A stretch of DNA of 53,404 bases from Bacillota bacterium (GCA_023391105.1 JAEWBO010000012.1:1-53404); one strand, 5' to 3'; counted from the stretch's first letter, positions 17,138-26,410 are shown. Translations and numbers: made by a program. Notes: generated by a model not told the origin, from the letters alone.

Positions 17138-18199
17138 ATGAATATAAAAAGATATTTCGCGCTGTTCATAGCGGCGCTGATGTGCGTCATGGTAGCAGGG
17201 TGTTCAGTGGAAACAGCGGTAAATGAAGAGCCGTCTGCACAGCCTGCAGCAACGCCAACGCCCAAGATGGGTATTGAGGCTGTGTTTGATAAGCCGGTAA
17301 CCCTGGCGCTTGTGAGCAACGGAGATGATGCGGAATCGGCGTTGTTCTTTGAAGCGGCAGCCAAGGAGGCAGAGAGCCTTGGTGTCACTGTCACCACAAA
17401 GGCCGTGGGGAATGAATTTGATCTGTCTGAAGCGGCGCAGGACGCAGATGCAGTTATTGCGTTCCTGCCACGGGAGATGGGGGAAGGCACGTCTCTTAGC
17501 GCTCTTGATAAGCCGATGGCAGTTTTTGAGGCACAGAAGGGAAGCGTGCCCGAAGGCATATCGCATCTGTATTATGAGTCCGATGGGGAGCTCGACATGG
17601 CGCTAAATGCGGCGCTCGCCTATCCGCCTCACGACACACCGGTCAGGCTGATATTGATGTTTAAGAGCGTCGACTCGCCCGCATACGCTGCTTATCAGAA
17701 GCTCTACGATGAGGGCAAGATATTTCCGAAGGAAATCTATATCGCGTCTGACGAAGAATCCGGAGCCGGTGAATGGCTGACCGAAAAACTGGGCGGCTAT
17801 GTGGAAGGCATGCTGGACGCCGTATTTGCAGAGGACGTATCACTGGCAATCAGCGCCTGTGACACACTCACCGCGCTGAATCGCGCTGATATGGAGGTGT
17901 TTTGCCCCGGCGTGAGCCAAGAGCTTATCACGCGTATGCAGAACGCTCCTGAGGTGCTCGCACAGGCGGTAGGGCGAAATGATGCGCTGGCAGGAGCTTT
18001 GTGCGTGCGTGCGGCGTTAATGGCGCTTCATGGCGAGGAAGCGGTCACGCAGGCGTTTGAACCAGCAATTATTAATGCCGCAGATTTGGGCGACGGTAGC
18101 GTGGGCGCGCTGGTGTTGTCGGATAGCGAGAAGGCTGCATTGTATCAAACAGATTGGATGGATACGCTCCGCGAATATTACAGCACAGCATCGAACTGA
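17138..18199 (+). CDS. Lipoprotein with periplasmic-binding-protein-like fold
   Basis: 353 aa. Start at 17138 chosen because CCGGAGGAAC precedes it. Lipobox Cys at about residue 22 (MVAGC), a short Pro/Ala/Thr linker, then VTLALVSNGDDAESALFFEA and later DADAVIAFLPREM, which look like a type-1 periplasmic-binding fold that binds sugars in its family. No transporter genes are adjacent, so it may be a sensory or orphan binding protein. GC content is higher than in the flanking regions. It converges on the L,D-transpeptidase gene. Confidence 0.72.
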   Translation: MNIKRYFALFIAALMCVMVAGCSVETAVNEEPSAQPAATPTPKMGIEAVFDKPVTLALVSNGDDAESALFFEAAAKEAESLGVTVTTKAVGNEFDLSEAAQDADAVIAFLPREMGEGTSLSALDKPMAVFEAQKGSVPEGISHLYYESDGELDMALNAALAYPPHDTPVRLILMFKSVDSPAYAAYQKLYDEGKIFPKEIYIASDEESGAGEWLTEKLGGYVEGMLDAVFAEDVSLAISACDTLTALNRADMEVFCPGVSQELITRMQNAPEVLAQAVGRNDALAGALCVRAALMALHGEEAVTQAFEPAIINAADLGDGSVGALVLSDSEKAALYQTDWMDTLREYYSTASN

Positions 18200-18232
18200 G
18201 CAGATGCGTCTTTTCGCAAAAAATATGTACAA

Positions 18233-18264
18233 AAAAGGCCTTCGGCATATCGCCGCGGCCTTTT
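18233..18264. terminator. Bidirectional terminator
   Basis: AAAAGGCC and GGCCTTTT pair around a loop between convergent genes, with A and T tracts on both sides. Confidence 0.65.
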
Positions 18265-18310
18265 GCTTATTGCAGGGTATCACGAAAGTGGAAAGTCCAT
18301 ATTCGACATT

Positions 18311-19420
18311 TTACTTAAGGTTAAAGGCTTCCTTATATGATTCTGACGGTAGGAGTTCATCCATCACTTCCTCGATAACACCCCAGCCTTTGGTGAGAGC
18401 TTTCGATTCGACATAGCCTTCTTCACCCCAATAGCTGATTTTCGTCCAGCCATTTATATCAGCCTCGGTGATGATCACCGATGAGAAAGCAGGTACCTTT
18501 GTGATCTGTGTCGAATCCTCGTTGGGCTCGGCATACATGTACACCGTATTTTTCATAATATCTGCGTCATCCCTAGACATCATTGTGCCTTGCTTGAAGG
18601 TGAGATAAGCAGTAAGGATATAGCCTTCGCGATTTTCGTATTTGACCTTAGCCCAGGGTTCAGCAATCTGCAGCACCTCAACCTCGGTGTCGATGGGCAG
18701 ACGCTTAACGGTACGGTCGTTAGAACCATTTCCGGTACGAATATCCGCGTCCTCTTTCACTATCCATGCCATGGGATTGGCAAGCTCCGCTTCATCATAT
18801 ATGTTCTTTTGAAATGCCTTGTATTCTTTAAATGACATTTTTGTTTTTAGCAGTTTTCTCATCGCCGAGTTAGATTCTTCGGATGTGGATACCTTTATCG
18901 TGGTGCCGGGACACGCGTAATAATACAGCCATTTGGCGTCCTCAACGTAAAGACGCACGCATCCGTGAGACCCCTTGCTGCCGAGCCGACCGAATGCGCC
19001 GCTCTGCAGCGTGTTGACATCGCGCTTGTCGTACATGATTGAGTGAAAATACACGCCGCCGACGATTTGTGTCCAATATTGTGCGTATGTGCTGCGAAAA
19101 GCGGTAAACTCCCCGAAACGTTCATGTCCGCCGATCTTCCATATACCCTTGGGTGTGGGTGTCCCTTCGTCCTCGGGATCTAATGGATCCAGCTCGGTAC
19201 GTCCGGATGTGCAGATGAATCGTCGCACAACCTTGGTATATTCGCCGCTCTCATCCTTCTCAAAAACCGTGACAATCTGGTTTTTCAGATCGAGCAGGAT
19301 GTAGTACTTATCGGGATCGGTATTTTTCAACTCGTCGTAGGCCAATGCGGGACGCGGCGTTATGGCGATGCCGCAAAACATGATTGCCGCCACCAGTAAA
19401 CAACAGAATCTCTTTATCAA
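18311..19420 (-). CDS. L,D-transpeptidase with SH3 domains
   Basis: 369 aa, exported: signal peptide ends near residue 27. The YkuD catalytic domain spans about 39-178, with His152 and Cys154 in SKGSHGCVRLYVEDAKWL. Two SH3-like wall-binding repeats follow: about 230-277 (NGSNDRTVKRLPIDTEVEVL) and 295-345. The enzyme makes 3-3 cross-links in peptidoglycan in known cases. It is monocistronic, with GAGGTGCATTTTG before the ATG, and convergent with the binding-like lipoprotein. Confidence 0.9.
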   Translation of the reverse strand: MIKRFCCLLVAAIMFCGIAITPRPALAYDELKNTDPDKYYILLDLKNQIVTVFEKDESGEYTKVVRRFICTSGRTELDPLDPEDEGTPTPKGIWKIGGHERFGEFTAFRSTYAQYWTQIVGGVYFHSIMYDKRDVNTLQSGAFGRLGSKGSHGCVRLYVEDAKWLYYYACPGTTIKVSTSEESNSAMRKLLKTKMSFKEYKAFQKNIYDEAELANPMAWIVKEDADIRTGNGSNDRTVKRLPIDTEVEVLQIAEPWAKVKYENREGYILTAYLTFKQGTMMSRDDADIMKNTVYMYAEPNEDSTQITKVPAFSSVIITEADINGWTKISYWGEEGYVESKALTKGWGVIEEVMDELLPSESYKEAFNLK

Positions 19421-19502
19421 AATGCACCTCCGAAGCGCTAGGAAAAACTATCCTGACTACGAAAAGTATATGAATAAATAGAGGTGCTGTCAAGGTCGCT
19501 TG

Positions 19503-20678
19503 TTATATGTCTTGCAATCCCCGTGCCAGCTGCTCAAGTGCCTGCTGCAGCAGTGAGCGCGGGCAAGCAATGTTGATGCGCTGAAAACCGCTGCCGCCCT
19601 GCCCAAACATCGTCCCTGCATCGAGCCAGAGCTTGGCGCGGTGAATGATGAACTCATCGAGCGCCTTGTCGCTAAGACCGAGCGATGTGCAGTCCAGCCA
19701 AACGAGATATGTGCCCTGCGGTTCAATAAGCTTGATTTGCGGGATATTCGCCACAAGGAAAGATCGGAGGAGCTTAAGATTCTCCGCGAGATAGTCTTTG
19801 AGTGCTTCGAGCCAATCTTCACCCTTCGTATACGCAGCCTTGCATGCCACCAGTCCCATCACATTCAGCTGGCTATAGCCGCAGCGATTAATTTCTTGCC
19901 GGATGCGGCTGCGAATCGTCCGATTTGACACAAAGATGTTGGATATTTGCAAACCCGCCAGATTGAACGTTTTGGTGGGTGCCGTGCAAGTGATAGTGAT
20001 GTCTTCAAATTCGGGCTTCAGACTGGCGAAGATGGTGTGCTTATGACCCGGATACACAAAGTCGGCGTGGATTTCATCCGAAATGACAGTGACGCCATGC
20101 TTCACGCAGATGTCGCCCATATGGACGAGTTCCTCTGGCGTCCAGACGCGTCCGACAGGATTATGCGGGTTGCACAGGATAAACAGCTTCACATTGTGCT
20201 GCACGATTTTTTGTTCGAAATCTTCATAATCGACGGTGTAACCGCTGCCGTCAAAATTAAGTTCGTTCACAACAAGCGTGCGGTGGTTGACAGTGATGGA
20301 TTCGGTGAACGGATAATAAACCGGCTGTTGTATCAGCACGGCATCGCCCTTCTGCGTGAGCGCGCGAATTGCTGCGCAGATGGCGAATACAACACCGGGT
20401 GTTTTCACAAGCCATTCCGGCTGTATCTGCCAGTTAAAACGGCGGCTGAACCAGCTTTGCAGCACTTCAACATAGTCTTCACGGCTTTCGCTGTAGCCGA
20501 AAATACCGTGAGCGCTTTTCTCCGTCAGCGCGTCAATCACGCACTGCGGCGCGCGAAAATCCATATCGGCCACCCAGAGCGAAAGCAAACCTTTTGGTTT
20601 GCCGCGCCGTGCCGCAAAATCATATTTGAGTGAATCAGTATCCTTGCGTTCAATGATCTCATCAAAATTATATGCCAT
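19503..20678 (-). CDS. MalY/PatB-type PLP enzyme (cystathionine beta-lyase-like)
   Basis: 391 aa, fold-type I PLP enzyme. PLP Lys is K236 in TAPTKTFNLAGLQIS; the aminotransferase-I segment CNPHNPVGRVWTPEEL (about 169-184) is present, and the opening LSLWVADMDFRAPQCV is diagnostic of MalY/PatB. Family members act as C-S lyases that cut cystathionine to homocysteine or cysteine. It starts one base after the upstream gamma-synthase-like gene, in the sulfur operon. The regulator at the head of the operon is of the CymR type, supporting a sulfur role. Confidence 0.92.
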   Translation of the reverse strand: MAYNFDEIIERKDTDSLKYDFAARRGKPKGLLSLWVADMDFRAPQCVIDALTEKSAHGIFGYSESREDYVEVLQSWFSRRFNWQIQPEWLVKTPGVVFAICAAIRALTQKGDAVLIQQPVYYPFTESITVNHRTLVVNELNFDGSGYTVDYEDFEQKIVQHNVKLFILCNPHNPVGRVWTPEELVHMGDICVKHGVTVISDEIHADFVYPGHKHTIFASLKPEFEDITITCTAPTKTFNLAGLQISNIFVSNRTIRSRIRQEINRCGYSQLNVMGLVACKAAYTKGEDWLEALKDYLAENLKLLRSFLVANIPQIKLIEPQGTYLVWLDCTSLGLSDKALDEFIIHRAKLWLDAGTMFGQGGSGFQRINIACPRSLLQQALEQLARGLQDI

Positions 20679-20679
20679 T

Positions 20680-21816
20680 TCAGTCCTCCAAAGCCTGCTG
20701 CAAATCAGATATCAGATCATCCGCGTTTTCCAGACCGACCGAGAGACGGAGCAATTTGCCATTGATGCCCTTGGCTTCGCGGACTGCCGTCGGCACATCG
20801 GCGTGTGTTTGCAGCATTGGGTAGGTAATCAGTGACTCCACACCACCAAGACTCTCCGCGTATTGTATCACGGAGACGTTTTTAAGTATCTTCTCGGCAA
20901 TTGGGGCGCTTTGCACTTCGAACGAAATCATCCCGCCAAAGCCGGATGCCTGTCTTTCCGATATGGCGTAACCCGGATGCGAAGGCAGCCCTGCATAGTG
21001 CACGGCTTTCACATCGCGATGCGCACTCAGCCACAGCGCAATTTTCATCGCGCTTTCCTGCTGTTTGTCAAGACGCACAGCGAGCGTCTTCAGACCGCGG
21101 ATCAGCAGCCAGCTGTCAAAAGGGGAGAGGCATGCGCCTGTGGTTTTGTATATAAAGCGCAGCTTTTCGGAGAGCACCGCATCGTTGACAACGAGGAAAC
21201 CCGCCAGCGTATCGTTGTGCCCGCCTAAGTATTTCGTTCCGCTGTGCACCACAATATCGGCGCCGAGCTCCAGCGGGCGCTGGTAATACGGCGTTAGAAA
21301 TGTGTTGTCCACAATCACTAGCAGACCATTGCGCTTAGCAAGCGCGGCCGCAGCGGCGATATCGGTCACCTGCATCATTGGATTGGTCGGCGTTTCAATA
21401 AACAGCGCTTTGGTATGCGCAGTGATTTTCTCCTCGATCAATGACAGATCTGATGTGTTCACAAGGTCAAACAACAGCCCATTCTTAACAGATATATGAT
21501 GAAACAAACGGTGAGAGCCGCCGTACAGGTCGTCTGAGGCGATGATATGGTCGCCTGGGGCAAACAGCTCCATCAGTGCCGTAATGGCAGCCATCCCGGT
21601 TGAAAAGGCCATGGCGTCAACGCCGCTTTCCAGCGCCGCCATCGTCATTTCGAGGTGCTCGCGCGTGGGGTTTTGCAGGCGTGAATAGTCAAAGCCTGTG
21701 CTTTCGCCGATGCCCGGGTGAGAAAATGTCGCCGATTGAAAAATAGGGACGCTGACCGCGCCCGTCAAGTCATATTTTCTATTGCTTCCATGGATACAAA
21801 GCGTTTCGAAGTCCAT
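20680..21816 (-). CDS. Cystathionine gamma-synthase/lyase-family enzyme (MetI-like)
   Basis: 378 aa, Cys/Met metabolism PLP family. PLP Lys is K195 in HSGTKYLGGHND. Other family elements are QNPTREHLE, FSTGMAAI and IFQSATF. MetI-like length and the SGTKYLGGHND motif suggest cystathionine gamma-synthase or O-acetylhomoserine thiolyase, which with the downstream MalY/PatB enzyme would convert cysteine to homocysteine. Gamma-lyase (reverse transsulfuration) remains possible. Starts 12 nt after the Rrf2 gene, with AAGGAGATAATT before the ATG. Confidence 0.9.
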   Translation of the reverse strand: MDFETLCIHGSNRKYDLTGAVSVPIFQSATFSHPGIGESTGFDYSRLQNPTREHLEMTMAALESGVDAMAFSTGMAAITALMELFAPGDHIIASDDLYGGSHRLFHHISVKNGLLFDLVNTSDLSLIEEKITAHTKALFIETPTNPMMQVTDIAAAAALAKRNGLLVIVDNTFLTPYYQRPLELGADIVVHSGTKYLGGHNDTLAGFLVVNDAVLSEKLRFIYKTTGACLSPFDSWLLIRGLKTLAVRLDKQQESAMKIALWLSAHRDVKAVHYAGLPSHPGYAISERQASGFGGMISFEVQSAPIAEKILKNVSVIQYAESLGGVESLITYPMLQTHADVPTAVREAKGINGKLLRLSVGLENADDLISDLQQALED

Positions 21817-21827
21817 AAATTATCTCC

Positions 21828-22274
21828 TTATATGAAGAACATCAAGCCATTTTCGGTGTTGAGCTTCTCTGTCTCTTGTACAAGATCGTCCAAGGTGACT
21901 TGCTCTAATGATTTTTTCACAGCGCTATCCAAAGCGTTAAACACGAGTGATTGCATAGCGGCATCAATCTGCGGGGCTTTTTGTACCACGGTATCTTCCG
22001 CGCTTTCAATCAGCGAGCTTTCCACAGCAGATAGCACTTGATAGACGCTGATCTGCTTGGGCATTCGAGAAAGCATATAGCCGCCTTGCGCCCCTTTCAC
22101 AGAGGTCACGATATCGCCGCGTTTGAGCAGCGAGAAAACCTGCTCCAAATATATTTTGGATATTCCAAGCTTTTCGGATATACTGATGACTGTGATGCAT
22201 TCGCCATTGCTGAATTCTTGAGACATGCTGATTGTAGCTGCTAACGCATAGCGGCCTTTTGCGGATATTCTCAT
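21828..22274 (-). CDS. Rrf2-family regulator, CymR-like
   Basis: 148 aa. Rrf2 winged helix: MRISAKGRYALAATISMSQE at the N-terminus and the KLGISKIYLEQVFSLLKRGD recognition region (about 34-53). Only one Cys is present (C27), so the 2Fe-2S ligands of IscR/NsrR are missing, as in CymR, which instead senses the cysteine synthase CysK. A cysK gene is divergent 200 nt away and both flanking operons are for sulfur amino acids, so it is very likely a cysteine-metabolism repressor. GAGGTGAG precedes the start. Confidence 0.9.
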   Translation of the reverse strand: MRISAKGRYALAATISMSQEFSNGECITVISISEKLGISKIYLEQVFSLLKRGDIVTSVKGAQGGYMLSRMPKQISVYQVLSAVESSLIESAEDTVVQKAPQIDAAMQSLVFNALDSAVKKSLEQVTLDDLVQETEKLNTENGLMFFI

Positions 22275-22388
22275 GAGCTCACCTCATTTCATACTAATTA
22301 TATATGCATTTATATTATGCGAATTCATAGCTCTTGTCAATAGCATACCAAACAGATATACAAAATATAAATTATTTTTTATATTCTA

Positions 22389-22417
22389 TTGACAAATATT
22401 AAATTAGGGAATATGAT
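22389..22417 (+). promoter_or_regulatory. Sigma-A promoter of cysK
   Basis: TTGACA (22389-22394), 17-nt spacer, TATGAT (22412-22417), about 58 nt before the cysK ATG. The -35 is perfect. A palindrome overlaps the -10. Confidence 0.85.
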
Positions 22418-22427
22418 TAAATCATAT
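22411..22427. promoter_or_regulatory. Palindrome over the cysK -10, candidate CymR operator
   Basis: ATATGATT-a-AATCATAT is a perfect 17-bp inverted repeat (8-bp arms). It covers the -10 of the cysK promoter, placing it where an Rrf2 repressor would bind. An additional ATATATGA-type half site lies immediately downstream. Confidence 0.6.
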
Positions 22428-22475
22428 AAAACATATATGAAATAAATAAATGAAAATAAAGTTGGAGGTATCAAA

Positions 22476-23408
22476 ATGTCAAAGGTGTATAAAAGCTTAA
22501 CGGATCTGATTGGCAAGACGCCGCTTCTTGAGCTCACGAACTATGAAGAAAAGCACGGGCTCCATGCGACGATAATAGGAAAGCTGGAATACTTTAATCC
22601 GGCAGGCAGTGTGAAGGATAGAATTGCTAAGGCCATGATAGACGACGCAGAACAAAAGGGCATACTCAAGCCCAGCAGCGTTATCATTGAGCCAACCAGC
22701 GGAAACACAGGTATCGGCCTTGCGTCCGTCGCAGCGGCACGCGGCTATCGCATCATTTTGACAATGCCCGAAACGTTCAGCGTAGAACGCAGAAACCTGC
22801 TCAAAGCCTATGGTGCCGAGCTGGTGCTGACGGAAGGCTCGAAGGGTATGAAGGGCGCCATTGCCAGGGCGGATGAACTGGCGCAAGAAATCCCTAACTC
22901 ATTCATCCCAAGTCAGTTCACCAATCCGGCGAACCCGGCAATCCACAAAGCCACCACCGGCCCCGAAATTTGGGAGGATACCGACGGAACAGTGGATATT
23001 TTCGTATCGGGCGCAGGTACAGGCGGTACGGTGACCGGCGCGGGTGAATACTTAAGGTCAAAAAATCCAAACATTAAAATCGTCGTTGTGGAACCCGCTG
23101 ATTCGCCGGTTCTGTCGGAAGGAAGACCCGGGCCGCACAAAATTCAAGGCATCGGCCCCGGATTCGTACCCGAAGTGCTCAATACAAGCGTCTACGATGA
23201 GATCATCGCCGTGAAGAACGAGGATGCGTTTGCGACAGGCAGAGAGATTGCCAAAGCCGAGGGTCTTCTTGTGGGTATATCCTCGGGTGCGGCGGTTTGG
23301 GCAGCGACGGAGCTCGCAAAACGCCCAGAAAACGCGGGCAAGACAATTGTCGTGATTCTTCCGGATACCGGCGAGCGTTACCTAACAACCGCGTTGTTTT
23401 CAGAGTAA
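22476..23408 (+). CDS. cysK: Cysteine synthase (O-acetylserine sulfhydrylase)
   Basis: 310 aa, full-length fold-type II PLP enzyme. PLP Lys is K47 in NPAGSVKDRIA. The substrate loop TSGNTGIGLA (about 74-83), the phosphate loop SGAGTGGTVTGAG and SSGAAVWAA are all intact. Converts O-acetylserine and sulfide to cysteine. Divergent from the CymR-like regulator, and in related bacteria CysK itself is the co-sensor of CymR. Strong GTTGGAGGTA ribosome binding site. Confidence 0.97.
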   Translation: MSKVYKSLTDLIGKTPLLELTNYEEKHGLHATIIGKLEYFNPAGSVKDRIAKAMIDDAEQKGILKPSSVIIEPTSGNTGIGLASVAAARGYRIILTMPETFSVERRNLLKAYGAELVLTEGSKGMKGAIARADELAQEIPNSFIPSQFTNPANPAIHKATTGPEIWEDTDGTVDIFVSGAGTGGTVTGAGEYLRSKNPNIKIVVVEPADSPVLSEGRPGPHKIQGIGPGFVPEVLNTSVYDEIIAVKNEDAFATGREIAKAEGLLVGISSGAAVWAATELAKRPENAGKTIVVILPDTGERYLTTALFSE

Positions 23409-23430
23409 TTTCATCTCCCATTTCATATTT

Positions 23431-23463
23431 GAACGAAGGCAGGTGAGAGGCCTGCCTTTGTTC
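23431..23463 (+). terminator. Hairpin after cysK
   Basis: GAACGAAGGCAGG pairs with CCTGCCTTTGTTC (one G-U) around a 7-nt loop. It has no clear T-run, so it may be a weak terminator or an mRNA-protecting structure between cysK and the next gene. Confidence 0.5.
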
Positions 23464-23562
23464 AAACGATATCCAGCCCCCCTTGCCATATTGGTTAGGG
23501 GCTTAATAGAAACTCAATATCATACAAATAATATAAGAATAATAAAAAAGGAGAATTTAATT

Positions 23563-24843
23563 ATGGCAACCGATAGAAAGTATAAGTTTGAAACTCTTCA
23601 GCTGCATGTCGGGCAAGAGTCTCCTGATCCGGCCACAGATGCCCGTGCCGTCCCTATTTATCAGACAACCTCGTATGTGTTTCCGAGCTCTGTGTCGGCG
23701 GCAGCGCGGTTTGGTCTGACGGAACCCGGCAACATTTACACCCGCATCATGAACCCGACTTCGGATGTCTTTGAAAAGCGTATTGCGGCGCTGGAAGGCG
23801 GTATAGGGGCACTTGCGGTGTCGAGTGGTTCGGCTGCTGTCACGTATGCGATACAGAATATCGCCCACGCAGGCGATCATATCGTGTCGGCGAATACGAT
23901 CTATGGCGGTACATATAACCTTTTTGCGCATACACTTAAGGATTTTGGCATTGATGTCACGTTTGTCGATCCGGACAAGGAAGACAGCTTTGAGTCCGCG
24001 ATACGCCCCAATACCAAAGCGGTTTTCATCGAAAGCCTTGGCAACCCAAACTCCAGCATTATCGACATTGAGAAGGTGGCGGGCATTGCCCACAAACATG
24101 GTATTCCGCTCATCATCGATAACACATTCACCACGCCCTATCTGCTGCGCCCGTTTGAATACGGTGCAGACATCGTGGTGCACTCTGCCACCAAATTCAT
24201 CGGCGGCCACGGCACGTCAATCGGCGGCGTGATTGTGGATAGCGGTAAGTTCGATTGGGCAGCGTCCGGGAAGTTCCCGTATCTGACCGAGCCAGACCCG
24301 AGCTATCATGGCGTCCGCTTCACGGAGGCTGTCGGCGCATTGGCTTACATCATCAAAGCGCGCGTCACGCTGCTGCGCGACACCGGTTCGGCATTAAGTC
24401 CGTTCAACTCGTTCTTGTTCCTCCAGGGTCTTGAAACCTTGTCACTTCGTGTCGAACGCCATGTGGAGAACGCATTGAAGGTCGTCGAGTTCTTGAGCAA
24501 GCATCCCAAGGTCGAGAAGGTCAACCATCCGTCGTTGCCCGACAGCCCGTATAAAGCGCTGTATGACAAGTATTTCCCGAACGGCGCGGGCTCGATTTTC
24601 ACATTTGAATTAAAAGGCAGCGCCGATGAAGCGCGAAAGTTCACCGAAGACCTCGAGCTGTTCTCACTGCTCGCCAATGTGGCTGACGTGAAATCGCTTG
24701 TGATCCATCCGGCAAGCACCACGCATTCTCAGCTGAGCGAGCAAGAACTGCTGGAGCAGGGTATCAAGCCGAATACCATTCGTTTGTCTATCGGTACCGA
24801 GCATATCGACGATATCCTCTACGACCTCGAACAAGCCTTTTAA
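23563..24843 (+). CDS. O-acetylhomoserine sulfhydrylase
   Basis: 426 aa, a long Cys/Met-metabolism PLP enzyme typical of O-acetylhomoserine aminocarboxypropyltransferase (MetY-like). PLP Lys is K211 in HSATKFIGGHG; other marks are LQLHVGQESPDPATDARAVP at the start and VEKVNHPSLPDSP. Converts O-acetylhomoserine and sulfide to homocysteine. Start fixed by AAAAAAGGAG before 23563; an in-frame ATG 120 nt earlier lies across the upstream hairpin. It is in the same direction as cysK. Distinct from the shorter MetI-like gene on the minus strand, so the cell has two routes to homocysteine. Confidence 0.93.
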   Translation: MATDRKYKFETLQLHVGQESPDPATDARAVPIYQTTSYVFPSSVSAAARFGLTEPGNIYTRIMNPTSDVFEKRIAALEGGIGALAVSSGSAAVTYAIQNIAHAGDHIVSANTIYGGTYNLFAHTLKDFGIDVTFVDPDKEDSFESAIRPNTKAVFIESLGNPNSSIIDIEKVAGIAHKHGIPLIIDNTFTTPYLLRPFEYGADIVVHSATKFIGGHGTSIGGVIVDSGKFDWAASGKFPYLTEPDPSYHGVRFTEAVGALAYIIKARVTLLRDTGSALSPFNSFLFLQGLETLSLRVERHVENALKVVEFLSKHPKVEKVNHPSLPDSPYKALYDKYFPNGAGSIFTFELKGSADEARKFTEDLELFSLLANVADVKSLVIHPASTTHSQLSEQELLEQGIKPNTIRLSIGTEHIDDILYDLEQAF

Positions 24844-24882
24844 CAAGAAAACAATAGTTCAATATCTAATTTGGAAAAAGAA

Positions 24883-24908
24883 AAAACCCCGTATTTATCG
24901 GGGTTTTC
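24883..24908. terminator. Bidirectional terminator between metY-like gene and tRNA
   Basis: AACCCCG and CGGGGTT pair around a 7-nt loop. A-tracts and T-tracts flank both sides, so it can stop both the plus-strand sulfhydrylase transcript and the minus-strand tRNA transcript. Confidence 0.8.
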
Positions 24909-24916
24909 TTGAATTT

Positions 24917-25009
24917 GGCGGAGAAGATGGGATTTGAACCCATGCACCGGTTACCCCGGTCTACTCCCTTAGCAGGGGAGCCCCTTCAGCCGTACTTGGG
25001 TACTTCTCC
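24917..25009 (-). tRNA. tRNA-Ser(GCU)
   Basis: 93 nt with encoded CCA. The acceptor stem GGAGAAG pairs with CTTCTCC; the anticodon arm is CTCCC-CTGCTAA-GGGAG, so the anticodon is GCU (reads AGC/AGU). A long variable arm (ACCGG/CCGGT) marks a type II tRNA. The T-arm carries GGTTCAAATCC. Confidence 0.97.
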
Positions 25010-25189
25010 AAAACCAGCGGAAACTATTACATTATAAGAGAATCGCCCTATGCTGTCAACACAAACAAGAGAAATGTTTTAAGAGTTTCGCATGTGAATT
25101 TTGTCTTCTTTATATGTGCACCGTATTCGTTCACACATATAGAACAATCTGCTATAATACGCATTAATATTTGTTAAACGGGGGACACC

Positions 25190-26404
25190 TTGAAAAAGTT
25201 TATCGTATTCGTTATTTCTGTCGCACTTATTCTATCACTTTATATACCAACGTCCTTGGCATGTACAGTGCTTAGCGGAGCTGACGGGCAAAATGTTTTT
25301 TTCGGTAATAATGAAGACTGGTTTGAAAAGGACACCTATGTATGGTTTGTACCCGCGTCGCAGAAAGAATACGGGAGAGTCTGTCTTGGGTTTGAGAACG
25401 CGCACCCGCAGGGAGGTTTAAACGATCAAGGGCTAGCCATTGACTGGGTGGCATTTAAAAACGCCACTGACGACAATCTTGCGCCGGTGATAGACACCAA
25501 GGCTAATTATTATGGTGATATCAACGATGCGTTGTTAAGCACATGTGCCAACGTTGACGATGTCATTTCATTCTATCAAAAATATAACGATATCAATACT
25601 GGATATGCCACACTGTATGCAGCGGATAAATCCGGTGTGTCCGTCAAAATAGCGTGGGATCATGCTGCCGACGATTTAGAGGTAAGAAAATCATCTTCGG
25701 AATTTAATAGCTTGGGGTATGGTGAATATGTGATTAACTCCATGTGCTTAACCAAGAATGTATCTGAAGCCGCGGTGCGGGATATGCTTAAAGCATCCGC
25801 GCAGTCGGAATTAACGTTATACTCAAACATCTTCAATCTTAAGACAGGTGACGTGACGCTGTTTCATAACCAAAACTTTGACCGTGCGGTAAAACTTAAC
25901 CTTTCGGAAGAATTAGGGAAGGGGGCGCATGTAGTCGACATTTCCTCGTTGTTTGGTGACACAAAAGAGCTTGGAAGCGATCTGATCAATCCGCAGACTT
26001 TGCTTCCGATTTACACGCGCATCATTATTTATATCCTTGGCCTGTATATGCTGTTTTGCAGCGTTTATTTTGCCATTTCATTAATCAAAGAGAAAGAACG
26101 CACGAAAATGAAAATGACGACGCATCTAACCGCTGTCATTGCTGGCGTTATTGCCGTCGTCATTATGTTCTTTTTGTATTATCGCTGGAGCTTTCTTCTC
26201 AGCTATGGCTTTGCGATACTTGGCTCTTTGCCGCATATGCTTGCATGGATGCTCACGGCGATCACTTTACTGCAGATCGTATTGTGCGTCGTGGCTTTTG
26301 TGAGGAAACGTCTCACAAAAGGAAAGCGCATCGTATATCTTATCTCATCAATTCTGCTGTTGATGATTTCGGCAGAAATGCTGACAAACGGCTTTTTACG
26401 TTAA
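25190..26404 (+). CDS. Secreted Ntn-hydrolase (linear amide hydrolase) with C-terminal membrane helices
   Basis: 404 aa, TTG start with GGGGGAC upstream. A signal peptide (1-24) ends LA before Cys25; the mature protein would thus begin with the nucleophilic Cys, CTVLSGADGQNVFFGNNEDW (25-44), as in penicillin V acylase/choloylglycine hydrolases, which cleave non-peptide amides such as N-acyl homoserine lactones, bile salts or acyl amino acids. GGLNDQGLAIDW and NYYGDINDA are further family segments. The C-terminal 130 residues form about four hydrophobic helices. Substrate unknown. Confidence 0.82.
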   Translation: MKKFIVFVISVALILSLYIPTSLACTVLSGADGQNVFFGNNEDWFEKDTYVWFVPASQKEYGRVCLGFENAHPQGGLNDQGLAIDWVAFKNATDDNLAPVIDTKANYYGDINDALLSTCANVDDVISFYQKYNDINTGYATLYAADKSGVSVKIAWDHAADDLEVRKSSSEFNSLGYGEYVINSMCLTKNVSEAAVRDMLKASAQSELTLYSNIFNLKTGDVTLFHNQNFDRAVKLNLSEELGKGAHVVDISSLFGDTKELGSDLINPQTLLPIYTRIIIYILGLYMLFCSVYFAISLIKEKERTKMKMTTHLTAVIAGVIAVVIMFFLYYRWSFLLSYGFAILGSLPHMLAWMLTAITLLQIVLCVVAFVRKRLTKGKRIVYLISSILLLMISAEMLTNGFLR

Positions 26405-26410
26405 CAATAA

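Noticed and set aside
19947..20633. 228-aa frame opposite the MalY/PatB gene
   Set aside because: Antisense shadow of a gene with intact catalytic motifs.
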